21,022 nucleotides of DNA from a virus: IMG/VR virus record IMGVR_UViG_3300036846_000232, positions 1-21,022 of that record, one strand, 5' to 3'. Below, piece by piece: positions 15,701 through 21,022 of the stretch. Under the pieces are notes generated by a model. It was not told where the DNA came from. It made no database searches and was given only the letters and a program-made list of their open reading frames with translations. The translations under genes and the position numbers were made by a program. Position 1 is the stretch's first letter. Each line of letters opens with the position of its first letter.

Positions 15701-16371
15701 TGGCAGACTGGGGAGCGCTGCTGGCGACCGAAGCCGGCGCGCCATTTATCACTCCGCAATCAATTCCGCTGGCCCTGATCGGCAAACAGTCGGTGACGCT
15801 AAAAACGGGCTCCGGGGAAATCACAACGGTTTCACAGGCAATACCCGCCGGGCGGCCGGTCATTCCGTTTGTGTGCTCAACGATAAACTGCGTGCTGAGT
15901 TATGCCGTAAGCGGGAATACCTGCACTGTTTCAGCGAGTAAGCCGGAAGGGGCCGGAACCGTGCACGTGTATTTCTTCACGATATTTGCACAGCCCCTGC
16001 CAGCATGGGGTATCGCTATCTGGGATGAGCAAGGGACCTGCATTCTGACGAATGAAACCCGGGTGCTCACGGACATTGAAGCGATAGGAACAAATGGCAG
16101 CGACACCGCGGGAGGATATAACATAGATGTTACCCGGTCCGGTAAAGTCGGTATCGTGCCGTCGATGTGCGGGCTGGTGACCGGGGTTATCACGGTTGGT
16201 GGCGTCAGACCTTATTCGTCACAGTATTTTTTCTCTGCTGTATGGAATGGAAGTAATACAAATATTCACGTAGCCACTTCTAATGGGCCGCCTCCAGCTG
16301 GCACACAGAATATCGCTTATCACAATATGCGTAACCGGGTATATGCGCTGAATCTAGATAATTACGATTAA
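15700..16371 (+). CDS. Tail-tip-associated protein of unknown function
   Basis: The product has 223 residues and begins MADWGALLATEAGAPFITP. It is rich in Gly, Val, Thr and Ser and has a beta-strand character. Residues about 85-130 include PLPAWGIAIWDEQGTCILTN, echoing the GIQTWDANGNP start of the preceding protein, so the two may share a domain. The C-terminus ends NRVYALNLDNYD. AGGGGAGC precedes the ATG, which overlaps the previous stop by one base. I believe this resembles a family of uncharacterised phage proteins (possibly DUF6453), but this is from memory. Its place after J suggests a virion or fibre-associated role. Confidence 0.75.
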   Translation: MADWGALLATEAGAPFITPQSIPLALIGKQSVTLKTGSGEITTVSQAIPAGRPVIPFVCSTINCVLSYAVSGNTCTVSASKPEGAGTVHVYFFTIFAQPLPAWGIAIWDEQGTCILTNETRVLTDIEAIGTNGSDTAGGYNIDVTRSGKVGIVPSMCGLVTGVITVGGVRPYSSQYFFSAVWNGSNTNIHVATSNGPPPAGTQNIAYHNMRNRVYALNLDNYD

Positions 16372-16374
16372 TAG

Positions 16375-16412
16375 ATTGATCGGAGAAAGCGATCAATTGC
16401 TGTTAATTGATC
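16375..16412. repeat. Three alternating ATTGATC half-sites upstream of cor
   Basis: ATTGATCG (16375-16382) is inverted as CGATCAAT (16390-16397), with a 7-base spacer. The second half-site, read as GATCAATT (16391-16398), is also inverted as AATTGATC (16405-16412), with a 6-base spacer. The two hairpins share the middle arm and cannot form together. As DNA these could be operator half-sites; as RNA, alternative structures. Confidence 0.7.
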
Positions 16413-16423
16413 TATGTAACCAA

Positions 16424-16453
16424 TTATCAATATTAACGGGGAGCTGTTATTTT
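16424..16453 (+). promoter_or_regulatory. Weak candidate promoter for the cor-like gene
   Basis: TTATCA (16424-16429) and TATTTT (16448-16453) are 18 bases apart, each matching 4 of 6 sigma70 consensus positions. The gap is AT-rich, and cor genes are expected to be expressed in lysogens when late genes are silent, which calls for a local promoter. The match is weak. Confidence 0.3.
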
Positions 16454-16486
16454 CCTTGTCAATAACATTTTCAATCTGGATGAGTG

Positions 16487-16720
16487 ATGAAAAAACTTCT
16501 TTCGGTAATTATTGTTTCCTTTGTGTTATCTGGTTGTGCCGATGCTATGAAGCGTCAGCAGCCGGTCTGCACGGCATCGGCGGTTATTGGCGGACAAAGT
16601 ACACTGGTACAGGTTTACGACGTTAAAAAAATTAACGGACAAACGAAGTATAAGGCGGGTTATCCGTTTAACTGGAAATGGGTGAATAAAAATAATTTCA
16701 CCAGGTCCACCTGTCAATAA
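16487..16720 (+). CDS. cor: Superinfection-exclusion lipoprotein, Cor-like
   Basis: Cor of N15 and phi80 is a small lipoprotein that blocks entry of phages using the FhuA receptor. The product of ATG 16487 has 77 residues. It has a lipoprotein signal with lipobox LSGC, Cys17 as the acylation site and Ala at +2 (outer membrane). The mature part carries PVCTASAVIGGQSTLVQVYD, then QTKYKAGYPFNWKWVN and a final STCQ. The GYPFNW block and the Cys pair (Cys26 region and the penultimate Cys) are what I recall of the Cor family. ATG 16487 is preferred over GTG 16484 because GGATGAG lies at a better distance. The gene is AT-rich and bracketed by hairpins, as expected for a moron. Confidence 0.8.
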   Translation: MKKLLSVIIVSFVLSGCADAMKRQQPVCTASAVIGGQSTLVQVYDVKKINGQTKYKAGYPFNWKWVNKNNFTRSTCQ

Positions 16721-16740
16721 TAGTTCATTTAATAAAAGAG

Positions 16741-16764
16741 CCCGGCCACAGTGCCGGGTTTTTT
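16741..16764 (+). terminator. Intrinsic terminator after the cor-like gene
   Basis: CCCGGC (16741-16746) pairs with GCCGGG (16753-16758) around CACAGT, followed by six T (16759-16764). It lies 21 bases after the cor stop and 25 bases before the tail fibre start. Confidence 0.8.
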
Positions 16765-16788
16765 ATTGCCTGGAATACGGAGGGATTT

Positions 16789-17703
16789 ATGCCAGCTGGC
16801 ACTATCACACTTACAAATAATTCGGTGGCAGTAACGGGCTCCGGTACCGCATTTACTACGGAGCTAAAAGTTAATGATTTTGTTGTCGCTGTTGCCGGTG
16901 GGACAACGTACACGCTGGGGGTAAAAGCAGTCGGCTCGGCTACCGCGCTGACGCTCATCACCCCTTACGACGGGCCAACAGTATCCGGGCTGGCGTGGAC
17001 CGCGGTGCCAAATCAGTCTCTTGTTGGGATTACGGCTCAAATTGCGACCGATACAGCGCGGGCTATTCGCGGGCTGAATTACGACAAAAACAACTGGCAG
17101 CAGCTGTTTACCGGCTCCGGCATTATTACCGTGCAGCTGCCGGATGGTTCGACGTATACCGGGCCGTCGTGGAACAGCATCCAGGCGTATGCTGACGCAC
17201 TGCTGCCAATCGGCATGTGCGTTATCTGGCCGTCGCTGGTGCTGCCCGATAATGCCGCTCAGGGCATTAAATTCCTGCGGCTCAACGGCGCATCGTTCAG
17301 CAAAACGCTTTATCCGAAGTTGGGCGCAATCTACACATCTGGTGTTCTGCCGGACATGCGCGGCGATACGGTGCGCGGGTACGACGATGGCAGGGGAATA
17401 GACCAGGGGCGAGCGCTTTTGTCTGAACAGGCTGATGCCATTCAGAACATTACGGGCTCGATGGACCTTCGCCCAATAATCTCAAATGGGCAGCCATACG
17501 CTAACAGACTGAGAAGCAGTGGCGCGTTCGGCGGTACGCAGCCTGCCGAAGGCAACCTGGGGAATTTAGCAGGCCAGCAGAGTGCAACAACCGTAACAAC
17601 GCTTGTTGAAAGCATCTCTTTTGATGCATCAAGAATCGTCAGGACATCAACAGAAACGCGCATGCGGAACATGGCATGGAATATGATTGTGAGGGCGTCG
17701 TGA
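16789..17703 (+). CDS. Tail fibre protein with tail-collar domain
   Basis: The 304-residue product has a consensus ribosome binding site (GGAGGG) before ATG 16789. Residues 1-75 are a Thr/Gly/Val-rich beta region that is probably the virion-attachment part. Residues about 144-206 (MCVIWPSLVLP, FLRLNGASFSKTLYPKLG, LPDMRGDTVRGYDDGRG) form the phage tail-collar domain that precedes receptor-binding tips. The C-terminus (TSTETRMRNMAWNMIVRAS) is the common end of Mu/P2-type exchangeable fibres. The stop overlaps the start of the following chaperone gene. It is much shorter than the lambda Stf side fibre. It would be a second adhesin besides J; the target is not predictable from this sequence. Confidence 0.88.
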   Translation: MPAGTITLTNNSVAVTGSGTAFTTELKVNDFVVAVAGGTTYTLGVKAVGSATALTLITPYDGPTVSGLAWTAVPNQSLVGITAQIATDTARAIRGLNYDKNNWQQLFTGSGIITVQLPDGSTYTGPSWNSIQAYADALLPIGMCVIWPSLVLPDNAAQGIKFLRLNGASFSKTLYPKLGAIYTSGVLPDMRGDTVRGYDDGRGIDQGRALLSEQADAIQNITGSMDLRPIISNGQPYANRLRSSGAFGGTQPAEGNLGNLAGQQSATTVTTLVESISFDASRIVRTSTETRMRNMAWNMIVRAS

Positions 17704-18296
17704 ATATTAAATTTGATTCTGAAGGGTTTGCCACGTCAGAAGGCACACTGACGGTTTACGTTACTGATGAGCAGAGAGTGATGGTTGGTAGTGCGCTTGC
17801 TCAGGTAAGCTTGGGCACAACACTTCCGGCACGTTCCTATGCTGATACACCGCCCGATGCGGGAGAAAACGAGGTGGTCATGCGTAGCCCGGACGGTTAT
17901 CGTTGGCTCGTTGTGCCAGATCACCGAGGCGAGACAATCTATGCGACAGATAACAGTGGCCCAATGGTTGTTATGCAGGCGGGAGAGATTCCTTCCGGTT
18001 ATACCCTGTCGGTACCGCAAACCCCATTTGATGTGTGGAATGGTACAAAATGGGTAACAGATATAGAGGCGCAGAAGCTTGCTCAAGTTGCAGATGCAGA
18101 AGCTGAGAAAGAATTAAGGCTCGCGGCCGCAAACACTTATATCTGTGAGCAGAACTGGGGAAGCAAACTGACACTTGGACGGCTGAGCGACGAGGGGAAA
18201 GCCCTTTTCAATAAATGGCTCGACTATACCGATGCACTTGAAGCGCTTGATGCTTCAACAGCACCGGATATTATTTGGCCTGAAAAACCAGCTTAA
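17700..18296 (+). CDS. tfa: Tail fibre assembly chaperone, Tfa-like
   Basis: Tfa proteins help tail fibres to trimerise and can stay on the fibre tip. From GTG 17700 the product has 198 residues. GAGGG at 17690-17694 is 5 bases upstream, and the GTG overlaps the TGA of the fibre gene, the usual coupling for these pairs. An in-frame ATG at 17676 lies within the fibre gene. The family signature is visible around residues 98-122 (PSGYTLSVPQTPFDVWNGTKWV). After it comes an Ala/Glu/Lys helix and a helical C-terminal segment (EGKALFNKWLDYTDALEAL) ending WPEKPA. The middle (residues about 40-95) contains two strand-rich blocks, SPDGYRWLVVPDHRGETIYATD. Confidence 0.9.
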   Translation: MNIKFDSEGFATSEGTLTVYVTDEQRVMVGSALAQVSLGTTLPARSYADTPPDAGENEVVMRSPDGYRWLVVPDHRGETIYATDNSGPMVVMQAGEIPSGYTLSVPQTPFDVWNGTKWVTDIEAQKLAQVADAEAEKELRLAAANTYICEQNWGSKLTLGRLSDEGKALFNKWLDYTDALEALDASTAPDIIWPEKPA

Positions 18297-18350
18297 TTGT
18301 ATTTGCAACTTATGATTATCTTCATGTGCAATCTGTTGACGGTTTAGTCC

Positions 18351-18380
18351 AAGGCCCCTGAGTAATAGGGGCCTTTTTTT
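18351..18380 (+). terminator. Strong terminator ending the late operon
   Basis: A 9-bp stem, AAGGCCCCT (18351-18359) with AGGGGCCTT (18367-18375), closes a 7-base loop and continues into T to 18380. It lies 54 bases after tfa and 5 bases before the end of sopB. Read on the minus strand the stem lacks a proper T-tract, so it is mainly a plus-strand terminator. Confidence 0.85.
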
Positions 18381-18384
18381 ATGA

Positions 18385-19404
18385 CTATTTTTTGTTTTTT
18401 AGATGGCTTTCCAGTTTGTCGAGATTACGATTAACCTGTTCGGCAACCAGTTCTGATTCAAGCAATGCCTCTATTTTTTTTAGTAGCGTGGAGGGGATTT
18501 TTCGGTTGTCTAATTTGAGAGTGACAAAATTGCCGTTGTATTTGGCAACGACGCCATCGCCGTAGGATTTCTCGGTTTTTGGCAAACTGTCTTTATCTAT
18601 CAGAATAACGTCCTGTAGTGCTTGGATGATTCGTGCCGGCTCGAAATGCTCTCCTGCTTGCTTCATGCGAAGGAGCTGCTGCGCAGCGTTTATCATTGAC
18701 TCCTTATTTCCTTGGTAAACTTTGAATAAGTCATGTCCCGCTCGTGCCGAGAGTTCGCCTGGATGCTGGAAAATAGCGATAACATCGCGTGGTAAACCAG
18801 CCGTATTTATGCAGCGAGTAATGATATTACGGTCAATACCTTCAGCCTCAGCCAGAGCCTTTACGTTACCATCAAAATCTTTTAGGCGGCGCAGGTATCG
18901 CTTGCCGCGTTCGTATGCGCTGGTCGGTCGGTAGTCGTTACCGACTTGCGAAAGCCATTGCATTTGTTCGTCGTCTAACTCCCCGACCAACACGCGGTAG
19001 TCAGTGCGGGTGATGATAGCGGTCTTGCGTCGGCGGGAACCGTCCGCGACTTCAATAATGCCTGAAATTTTACGCGCGAATGCTGGGTTCTGTTGTCCCG
19101 ATGTGAGGAACGATGGGATCAGGTCAGCCAGTGCGGATTCGTTCAGCAATTCTTGATCGCGCTCGTTACCTAGCCACACCATCGTGGCCATCTCGACTTT
19201 ATCAGCAGGAATGGTTTCCAGCTTAAAGGCTACGTTACGGCCACAAACCGGTAGCGTAATACTGTTCCCGGATAACGAGCTTAATTTGCTCTGTAAGTCA
19301 CCAACCATAGGTGAAACAGACGGCGCTTTTTGCGGCGCATTATGAGTATTGCTCATGAACGTTTCGAGGTTGGGTGCATTTTTTAAAATAGAGCGATTTT
19401 TCAT
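18385..19404 (-). CDS. sopB: Plasmid partition protein SopB (ParB family)
   Basis: SopB binds centromere sites, spreads into a partition complex and stimulates the SopA ATPase. From ATG 19404 (2 bases after the sopA stop) the product has 339 residues against 323 in F. An in-frame ATG at 19488 lies inside sopA and is rejected. Residues 46-56 (NSITLPVCGRN), 80-110 (NERDQELLN, IPSFLTSGQQNPAF) and 120-127 (ADGSRRRK, the conserved ParB arginine patch/CTP-binding box) match F SopB. YRVLVGELDDEQM and NDYRPTSAYERG follow. The helix-turn-helix is at about 178-206 (AEAEGIDRNIITRCINTAGLP). HPGELSAR (214-221) keeps the region that sets F SopB DNA specificity. The C-terminal dimerisation tail is about 20 residues longer than in F. 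Confidence 0.95.
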   Translation of the reverse strand: MKNRSILKNAPNLETFMSNTHNAPQKAPSVSPMVGDLQSKLSSLSGNSITLPVCGRNVAFKLETIPADKVEMATMVWLGNERDQELLNESALADLIPSFLTSGQQNPAFARKISGIIEVADGSRRRKTAIITRTDYRVLVGELDDEQMQWLSQVGNDYRPTSAYERGKRYLRRLKDFDGNVKALAEAEGIDRNIITRCINTAGLPRDVIAIFQHPGELSARAGHDLFKVYQGNKESMINAAQQLLRMKQAGEHFEPARIIQALQDVILIDKDSLPKTEKSYGDGVVAKYNGNFVTLKLDNRKIPSTLLKKIEALLESELVAEQVNRNLDKLESHLKNKK

Positions 19405-19406
19405 AA

Positions 19407-20570
19407 TTAGTCCTCCCAACGAGGTTTGATCAGGTCTTCGAAAATTTCTTTGCAGACTGGCTCCCAGATTTCTACTGCATTTCGCCAAGCATTAAGCGTT
19501 GAGCGTTGATTTGCTGCTTGCTCAAATACGGTGCGCATCTTGATCTGGCCTTTACCTACTTCATCAGTGACCCGTACAACCTGTCGCAAGACCATAGCTC
19601 CCCAGGTATTTCGAATCTGCTCCTCCATCCATCTGGACTGATTGCCGTTAGTCAGGCTGTATTTTGTTAGGAGCAATCGGACTACAGGTTCGAAACCGCC
19701 CAAATCCACGGTTTCAAGCAGGTCGAGCAGCATTGTGAAAAACTGAAGAACCGATGCATAGTCGAACAGCTCTGCAGGGGTTGCTACAACGATGACATCA
19801 GCAGCACATACAACGTTAATAGTTCCCGTACCTAGGTTTGGAGCGCTGTCTACGACAATAATGTCGTAGTTATCCCAGATCGACTCGATAGCAGCACGAA
19901 GCATCAAGTGAGGGGGATGAGGCAACTTCCCCTCTGAATGGTGCTGCATCAGATCCGTTTCAATGCGATGAAGAGCAAGGCAGCTAGGAATTATGTCGAG
20001 GCCTGGCCAGCATGTCGGCTTAATTGCATATTCAGCGTTGTCGCGTTCGCCGAGGTAAAACGGAAGCAGAGTATCGTCTCTGTGAATGTGCAAATCAGGG
20101 ACGTAACCGTGGTACATCGATGCAGTTCCTTGAGGGTCATTCCCTTCAACAAGTAGAACCCTGTGCCCTTGCAAGGCTAGCCATTGCGCCTGGTGTACTG
20201 CGGATGAGGTTTTATAAACCCCTCCTTTATGCGACATAACAGAAAGTACAACCGGGTTTTTATCGTCGGGTCTTTGGTTTGGGTTACCAAACACGCTCCG
20301 CATATGGCTAATTTGGTCAATGGTGTAGCCAGCGCGACGTTCTACTCGCCCCCTCATCTCAAAATCAGGAGCCGGTAGGCGACCAGCTTTTTCCGCATCT
20401 CTGATAGCCTGCGGTGTTACGCCGATCAGGCCTGCAACTTCTGTAATGCCCCAGCGGCGAGTTATACGTCGTGCTTCTGGGCTGTCATCGCCGAACTGTG
20501 CGATGGCAATAGCGCGGGTCATTTCCTGACCGCGATTGATGCAGTCTTTCAGCAAATTTATTAATGACAT
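19407..20570 (-). CDS. sopA: Plasmid partition ATPase SopA (ParA type Ia)
   Basis: SopA is the DNA-binding Walker ATPase that drives plasmid segregation on the nucleoid and represses its own operon. ATG 20570 follows GAGAGGAAACAGG and gives 387 residues, close to F SopA at 388; an in-frame ATG at 20615 lies in the operator-promoter region and has no family support. The N-terminal helix-turn-helix (residues about 42-66, ITEVAGLIGVTPQAIRDAEK) binds the operator. The deviant Walker A motif is KGGVYKTS at 115-122, with signature Lys115 and Lys120; Asp145 (Walker A') and Asp241 in VVDSAPN (Walker B) follow. Lambda-block neighbours are convergent. Similarity to F SopA runs along nearly the whole length, including GNDPQGTASMYHG and IKPTCWPGLDIIPSCLALHR. 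Confidence 0.97.
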   Translation of the reverse strand: MSLINLLKDCINRGQEMTRAIAIAQFGDDSPEARRITRRWGITEVAGLIGVTPQAIRDAEKAGRLPAPDFEMRGRVERRAGYTIDQISHMRSVFGNPNQRPDDKNPVVLSVMSHKGGVYKTSSAVHQAQWLALQGHRVLLVEGNDPQGTASMYHGYVPDLHIHRDDTLLPFYLGERDNAEYAIKPTCWPGLDIIPSCLALHRIETDLMQHHSEGKLPHPPHLMLRAAIESIWDNYDIIVVDSAPNLGTGTINVVCAADVIVVATPAELFDYASVLQFFTMLLDLLETVDLGGFEPVVRLLLTKYSLTNGNQSRWMEEQIRNTWGAMVLRQVVRVTDEVGKGQIKMRTVFEQAANQRSTLNAWRNAVEIWEPVCKEIFEDLIKPRWED

Positions 20571-20610
20571 CCTGTTTCCTCTCAAACATGCCCTTACCTT
20601 TGTGTTTTTC

Positions 20611-20640
20611 ATCATACTTTACGTATTTTAAGCAAAGCAA
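20611..20640 (-). promoter_or_regulatory. sopAB promoter
   Basis: On the minus strand, TTGCTT (20640-20635) and TATGAT (20616-20611) are 18 bases apart. The -10 matches 5 of 6 consensus positions; the -35 is weak (TTG only). It lies 40 bases upstream of the sopA ATG, and the first SopA-type box overlaps the -35 region, as expected for an autorepressed promoter. Confidence 0.6.
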
Positions 20641-20675
20641 CATAAAAAAGGCAAAGTGACTCACAAAACGCAAAG
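20632..20675 (-). promoter_or_regulatory. SopA operator: three CTTTGC boxes at 19-bp spacing
   Basis: CTTTGC on the minus strand (GCAAAG on plus) occurs at 20632-20637, 20651-20656 and 20670-20675, exactly 19 bp apart. F SopA binds repeated CTTTGC-type boxes in its operator (established for F). The array starts at the sopAB -35 region and extends upstream. Together with the conserved SopA helix-turn-helix this supports autorepression. Confidence 0.8.
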
Positions 20676-20676
20676 T

Positions 20677-20757
20677 TTAGGTTTCAACCAATGATTTGAT
20701 GCGGCACAGAAGCTGTTTAGCCTCATCTAAGCGCATCGTTATTACTGACGTTGGCAT
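20677..20757 (-). CDS. Short candidate ORF upstream of the sop operator (26 aa)
   Basis: ATG 20757 opens a 26-codon frame ending in TAA at 20679-20677, next to the operator boxes. The predicted peptide (MPTSVITMRLDEAKQLLCR and six more residues) begins like a short beta strand followed by an amphipathic helix, reminiscent of the N-terminus of ribbon-helix-helix proteins, but it is too short to be a full one. There is no good ribosome binding site. It could be a leader peptide, a decayed gene start, or chance. The stretch is less AT-rich than what lies to its right. Confidence 0.25.
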   Translation of the reverse strand: MPTSVITMRLDEAKQLLCRIKSLVET

Positions 20758-21022
20758 ATTGAAAATCTAACTATATGATTTTAAATGGTAATAAATCATA
20801 CCAATTGCTATCAAAAGTTAAGAGAACATGCCGGATTTCTTACTGTTTATACACCGCGAAGTATCTCCTTCTCTTTTTCGACATCATCGAAACACAATAA
20901 AAGAACACAGCAAATCATAACTAGCCATCACTATCTAAGAATATCATAACAGAACATATATAAAGAATGCAATATAATCGAATCACAAAATCAGAACACT
21001 ATGCCACTAACATATCATATAT
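20758..21022. other. AT-rich stretch without a convincing gene
   Basis: Together with 20678-20757 this is the only region of more than 300 bases without a confident gene. It holds the inverted repeats at 20774-20803. ATCATA-type octamers, AAATCATA or ATATCATA, lie at 20793, 20912, 20941 and 21012. AGAACA lies at 20823, 20902, 20951 and 20993. A 30-codon plus-strand frame (20828-20920) is judged spurious. No rRNA, tRNA or telomere palindrome is visible. Confidence 0.6.
20774..20803. repeat. Overlapping inverted repeats in the AT-rich right end
   Basis: TATGATTT (20774-20781) is inverted as AAATCATA (20793-20800) with an 11-base spacer. TGGTA (20786-20790) is also inverted as TACCA (20799-20803), sharing part of the same sequence. 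They may be binding sites; AT-rich composition makes chance matches likelier. Confidence 0.45.

Noticed and set aside
20485-20673. Minus-strand frame with an internal MFERKQDVINKF segment overlapping the sopA start
   Set aside because: It overlaps the sop promoter and the conserved sopA N-terminus in another frame; SopA homology and the ribosome binding site favour ATG 20570.
20828-20920. Plus-strand 30-codon ORF with AGAG upstream
   Set aside because: No family resemblance, biased by AT-rich sequence, and isolated between repeats; not enough support for a gene.
1-21022. CRISPR array, tRNA, rRNA, insertion sequence or integrase
   Set aside because: No spaced direct repeats, no cloverleaf-like sequence, no transposase or recombinase motifs were found on reading both strands.

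Overview
The window is about 16.4 kb of the late, virion-assembly operon of a lambda-like siphophage, followed by a divergently oriented F-type plasmid partition operon. Head and tail genes run left to right in the lambda order: C (with Nu3 nested inside it), D, E, FI, FII, Z, U, V, G/T, H, M, L, K, I, J. Many products are close to their lambda counterparts in length and sequence; gpD (110 aa), gpE (341 aa) and gpFII (117 aa) have the same length. The right-hand 2.6 kb holds sopB and sopA on the minus strand, very similar to the F plasmid pair. A lambda-type morphogenesis block next to F-type sopAB, plus a cor-like lipoprotein gene, is the layout of the N15 group of enterobacterial phage-plasmids, whose prophages are linear plasmids. 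The host is inferred to be an enterobacterium; the genus cannot be fixed from this sequence.

Layout. 1-4171: head genes (protease and scaffold, decoration protein, major capsid protein, completion and connector proteins, tail terminator gpZ). 4168-10311: tail tube, the G/T chaperone pair expressed by a -1 frameshift, a long tape measure protein, and tip proteins gpM and gpL. 10313-15389: gpK, a lipoprotein inserted between K and I, gpI, and the central fibre/host-specificity protein J. 15389-18296: two unassigned tail-tip genes coupled to J, a cor-like superinfection-exclusion lipoprotein flanked by hairpins, a tail-collar fibre and its assembly chaperone. 18297-18384: convergent gap with a strong terminator. 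18385-20570: sopB and sopA, minus strand. 20571-20677: sop promoter and operator with three evenly spaced SopA-type boxes. 20678-21022: AT-rich, with one short candidate ORF and several short repeats but no convincing gene.

How it works together. The plus-strand genes would be expressed late in the lytic cycle as one long transcript to build the head and a flexible non-contractile tail. Several intrinsic-terminator-like hairpins lie inside this transcript, so read-through (antitermination) is expected. The two lipoproteins look like lysogenic-conversion cargo. SopA (ATPase) and SopB (centromere-binding protein) would keep the prophage plasmid segregating in the lysogen. No sopC-like centromere lies beside sopB or is visible elsewhere in the window, which fits the dispersed centromere sites of N15-type plasmids.
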